Assembly: GCF_003012705.1 (NCBI RefSeq)
Contig: NZ_PXYL01000023.1
Span: 1-64,000, forward strand
DNA length: 64,000 nucleotides
Source of the DNA: Pseudaminobacter soli (ex Li et al. 2025)
GTDB lineage: Bacteria; Pseudomonadota; Alphaproteobacteria; Rhizobiales; Rhizobiaceae
Direction: 5' to 3'
The stretch's first letter is position 1. Every line of letters starts with the position of its first letter. A model generated the notes under the pieces. That model was not told where the DNA came from. It worked only from the letters and a program-made list of their open reading frames with translations, and ran no database searches. Positions 62,625 through 64,000 of this stretch are shown piece after piece. The position numbers were made by a program, and so were the translations under genes.

Positions 62625-63218
62625 GTGGAACAACAGATCGTCTCGGTGCACGATTTATTCCCCCATATCCGCATTGTGCTGGGCATGGTCATCGGTCTTG
62701 GCGTGGCGCGTCTGCTGTCAGGCATCGCGCGCATCATCCAGCATCCCAAGCAATATCCGCTCTATCCGGTCCACCTCGCCTGGGCCGCGTCGGTGCTTCT
62801 GATGCTTGCGCATTTCTGGTGGTGGGAATTCGGCCTTTTCCGCGTCGACCAATGGACCTTCGGCAAATACCTGTTCCTGATCGGCTATGCGGTCGCCTTA
62901 TTCCTGCTATGCGCGCTGCTGTTTCCGGAAAGCCTGCTGGACTATCGCAGCTACGAGGAATTTTTCTATGAGCGGCGCGCCTGGTTTTTCGGCGTTTTGG
63001 CGGCAATCTACGTGATTGACGTGGGTGACACGCTTCTCAAGGGCGATGCGCATTTCGCCAGCTTTGGCATAGAATATCTTATTCGCACCCCGCTCATCAT
63101 CATGCTGTGTATCGCAGCGATGTTCGTCCAGAACCGCCGCTTCCATGTCAGCTTCGTTGGCGCCAAGCTCTTGTATCAGTTCTGGTGGATCACGCGCTTC
63201 TTCGACACGATCGTATGA
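62625..63218 (+). CDS. Hypothetical multi-pass membrane protein
   Basis: 197 residues from a GTG at 62625, with a strong GGAGGGG site six bases upstream; a longer frame from 62565 has no such site. Five to six hydrophobic segments are seen, with conserved-looking Trp/His-rich parts (HFWWWEFGLF) and an RRFHVSF segment at the end. No family is recognised. It is the last complete gene before the integrase. Confidence 0.72.
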   Translation: MEQQIVSVHDLFPHIRIVLGMVIGLGVARLLSGIARIIQHPKQYPLYPVHLAWAASVLLMLAHFWWWEFGLFRVDQWTFGKYLFLIGYAVALFLLCALLFPESLLDYRSYEEFFYERRAWFFGVLAAIYVIDVGDTLLKGDAHFASFGIEYLIRTPLIIMLCIAAMFVQNRRFHVSFVGAKLLYQFWWITRFFDTIV

Positions 63219-63367
63219 TGGGTGCGGCGGCGCCGGCCGCTACCGAAGTGATCTCGCACTGAGTCGGCCTGGCTTGCGGCCTGTCGGGGCAGCCACGTGG
63301 GCGCCAGATGGCAGGCTTATCTAGAAAGTCTTATAAAATCAGGATTTTAGATGGGCTGAAGAAATCC

Positions 63368-63384
63368 TGGCGGAGAGAGGGTCC
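63368..63384 (-). other. tRNA-Ser 3'-end-like fragment, possible att site
   Basis: On the minus strand the bases read GGACCCTCTCTCCGCCA, which is very close to the 3' end of a rhizobial tRNA-Ser (CCCTCTCTCTCCGCCA). No tRNA body is present, so this looks like the short repeat left at one end of an element integrated in a tRNA-Ser gene. It lies about 90 bases before the integrase. Confidence 0.5.
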
Positions 63385-63464
63385 GCCGAATGGCCGTCCT
63401 TGGCTGTTCGCTGGCGTTTAAGAGGCATTGATGTTTGTAGTCGTCCGCCAGTGTTTGCCGCTAC

Positions 63465-63483
63465 CCCACAACGATTGTGGGGA
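63465..63483. repeat. Perfect 8-base hairpin at the integrase start
   Basis: CCCCACAA and TTGTGGGG around CGA, overlapping the GTG that opens the integrase frame; a further TTTGTGGGG copy follows. It may hide the start codon or be an integrase arm site. Confidence 0.4.
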
Positions 63484-64000
63484 AATTTGTGGGGAAAGAC
63501 TTGGCTCGTTCTGTAAAGAAGCTGTCGGCGGTTGACGTAAAGAACCGCACGAACCGAGGCCGATACGCTGACGGCGACGGTCTCTACCTAAACTTCGCTG
63601 CCGGCGGCTCGAAGTCCTGGATCTTCCTCTGGATGAAGAATGGTCGTCGCCGCGAAATGGGATTGGGTCGTACCTAGCGGTTACACTTCGGTCGGCGCGC
63701 AACAGGGCCGACGATTGCCGACGACAGGTAGCCAAAGGGCTGGACCCCATCGCCGAGCGGAAGAAGCTCGCGCCCGCGACGTTCGGCGTGTGCGCGGACG
63801 ACTACATAAAGGCCATGAAGCCGAGCTTCCGCAATGAGAAGCATATCGCGCAATGGGAAATGACCCTCGGCGACGCCTACTGCAAATCACTCCGTAGCAA
63901 GGCCGTGGCCGAGATCACGACACACGACGTCCTGGCGGTCCTTACGACAATCTGGCAGCCGAAAGCCGAGACAGCATCCCGTATCCGGGGGCGCGTCGAG
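63477..64000 (+). pseudogene. Tyrosine integrase, frameshifted and cut by the window edge
   Basis: The first part (63477-63677) carries the DUF4102 N-terminal signature RGRYADGDGLYLNFAAGGSK. A stop at 63675 interrupts it, and the reading continues in another frame from about 63680 with VTLRSARNRADD and a SAM-like domain (PATFGVCADDYIKAMKPSFRN). One missing base near 63675 explains the shift. The catalytic domain lies outside the window. It is a P4-like integrase next to a tRNA-Ser-like fragment. Confidence 0.75.

Noticed and set aside
63219-63476. Intact tRNA gene next to the integrase
   Set aside because: Only the 3'-end-like fragment is present; no cloverleaf can be built around it.

Overview
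The window looks like chromosomal DNA of an alphaproteobacterium of the order Hyphomicrobiales, most like a Mesorhizobium/Aminobacter-type Phyllobacteriaceae. The evidence is high GC, the lptCAB-rpoN-hpf-ptsN order, a cysG-DUF2849-cysI-cysH-DUF934 sulfur operon, an Omp2b-type porin, an OlsB ornithine-lipid acyltransferase, and many DUFs typical of rhizobia. No rRNA gene, intact tRNA gene or CRISPR array was seen. Assignments come from reading the sequence and protein motifs; no database search was run.

Layout. 1-3.2 kb: AraC regulator with a secreted alpha/beta hydrolase, then a cold-shock gene followed by two tiny genes. 3.4-9.2 kb: class A penicillin-binding protein, SDR oxidoreductase, CPA2 cation/proton antiporter, host-attachment-type protein. 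9.6-14.3 kb: assimilatory sulfate reduction operon (siroheme synthase, DUF2849, sulfite reductase, APS/PAPS reductase, DUF934) behind a perfect dyad. 15-21 kb: grpE, TRIC-like channel, olsB-mmcQ, hybrid histidine kinase, acrylyl-CoA reductase-like enzyme. 21.2-26.9 kb: two RNA methyltransferases coupled to lspA, VOC protein, ornithine-cyclodeaminase-like enzyme, and sppA-ihfB-lapA. 27.3-34.5 kb: lptC-lptA-lptB, rpoN, hpf, ptsN, DUF1150 and hsp20, and a divergent nucleoside hydrolase. 35-45 kb: LysE exporter, two tandem paralogous membrane proteins, amidase-ribokinase, Ada-like repair protein, methyltransferase, DUF2244/nth, DUF2214, GNAT, UDP-glucose dehydrogenase.

45.4-51.5 kb holds two Rnk/GreA-C-terminal-like genes, small secreted or hypothetical proteins, and a detoxification-like run (ring-cleaving VOC dioxygenase, FMN reductase, MAPEG, epoxide-hydrolase-like enzyme). 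51.7-54.4 kb has an AraC regulator divergent from an EamA transporter broken by an apparent one-base deletion, then a DUF815 ATPase. 54.5-56.4 kb (minus strand) is the most unusual unit: a cobalamin riboswitch, a 15-codon leader ORF coupled by ATGA to a 90-residue protein of unknown function, then a Rieske ring-hydroxylating oxygenase. 56.4-58.1 kb is gene-poor and rich in dyads. A porin, a TetR-EamA pair, a Gly/His/Phe repeat protein and small membrane proteins follow. The right edge carries a frameshifted integrase beside a fragment resembling a tRNA-Ser 3' end, which suggests the edge of an integrated element.

The clearest regulatory finds are the B12 riboswitch over an oxygenase operon, a ROSE-like RNA thermometer under an RpoH-type promoter at hsp20 (with a similar promoter at grpE), and operator-like dyads at cysG and at the TetR gene.
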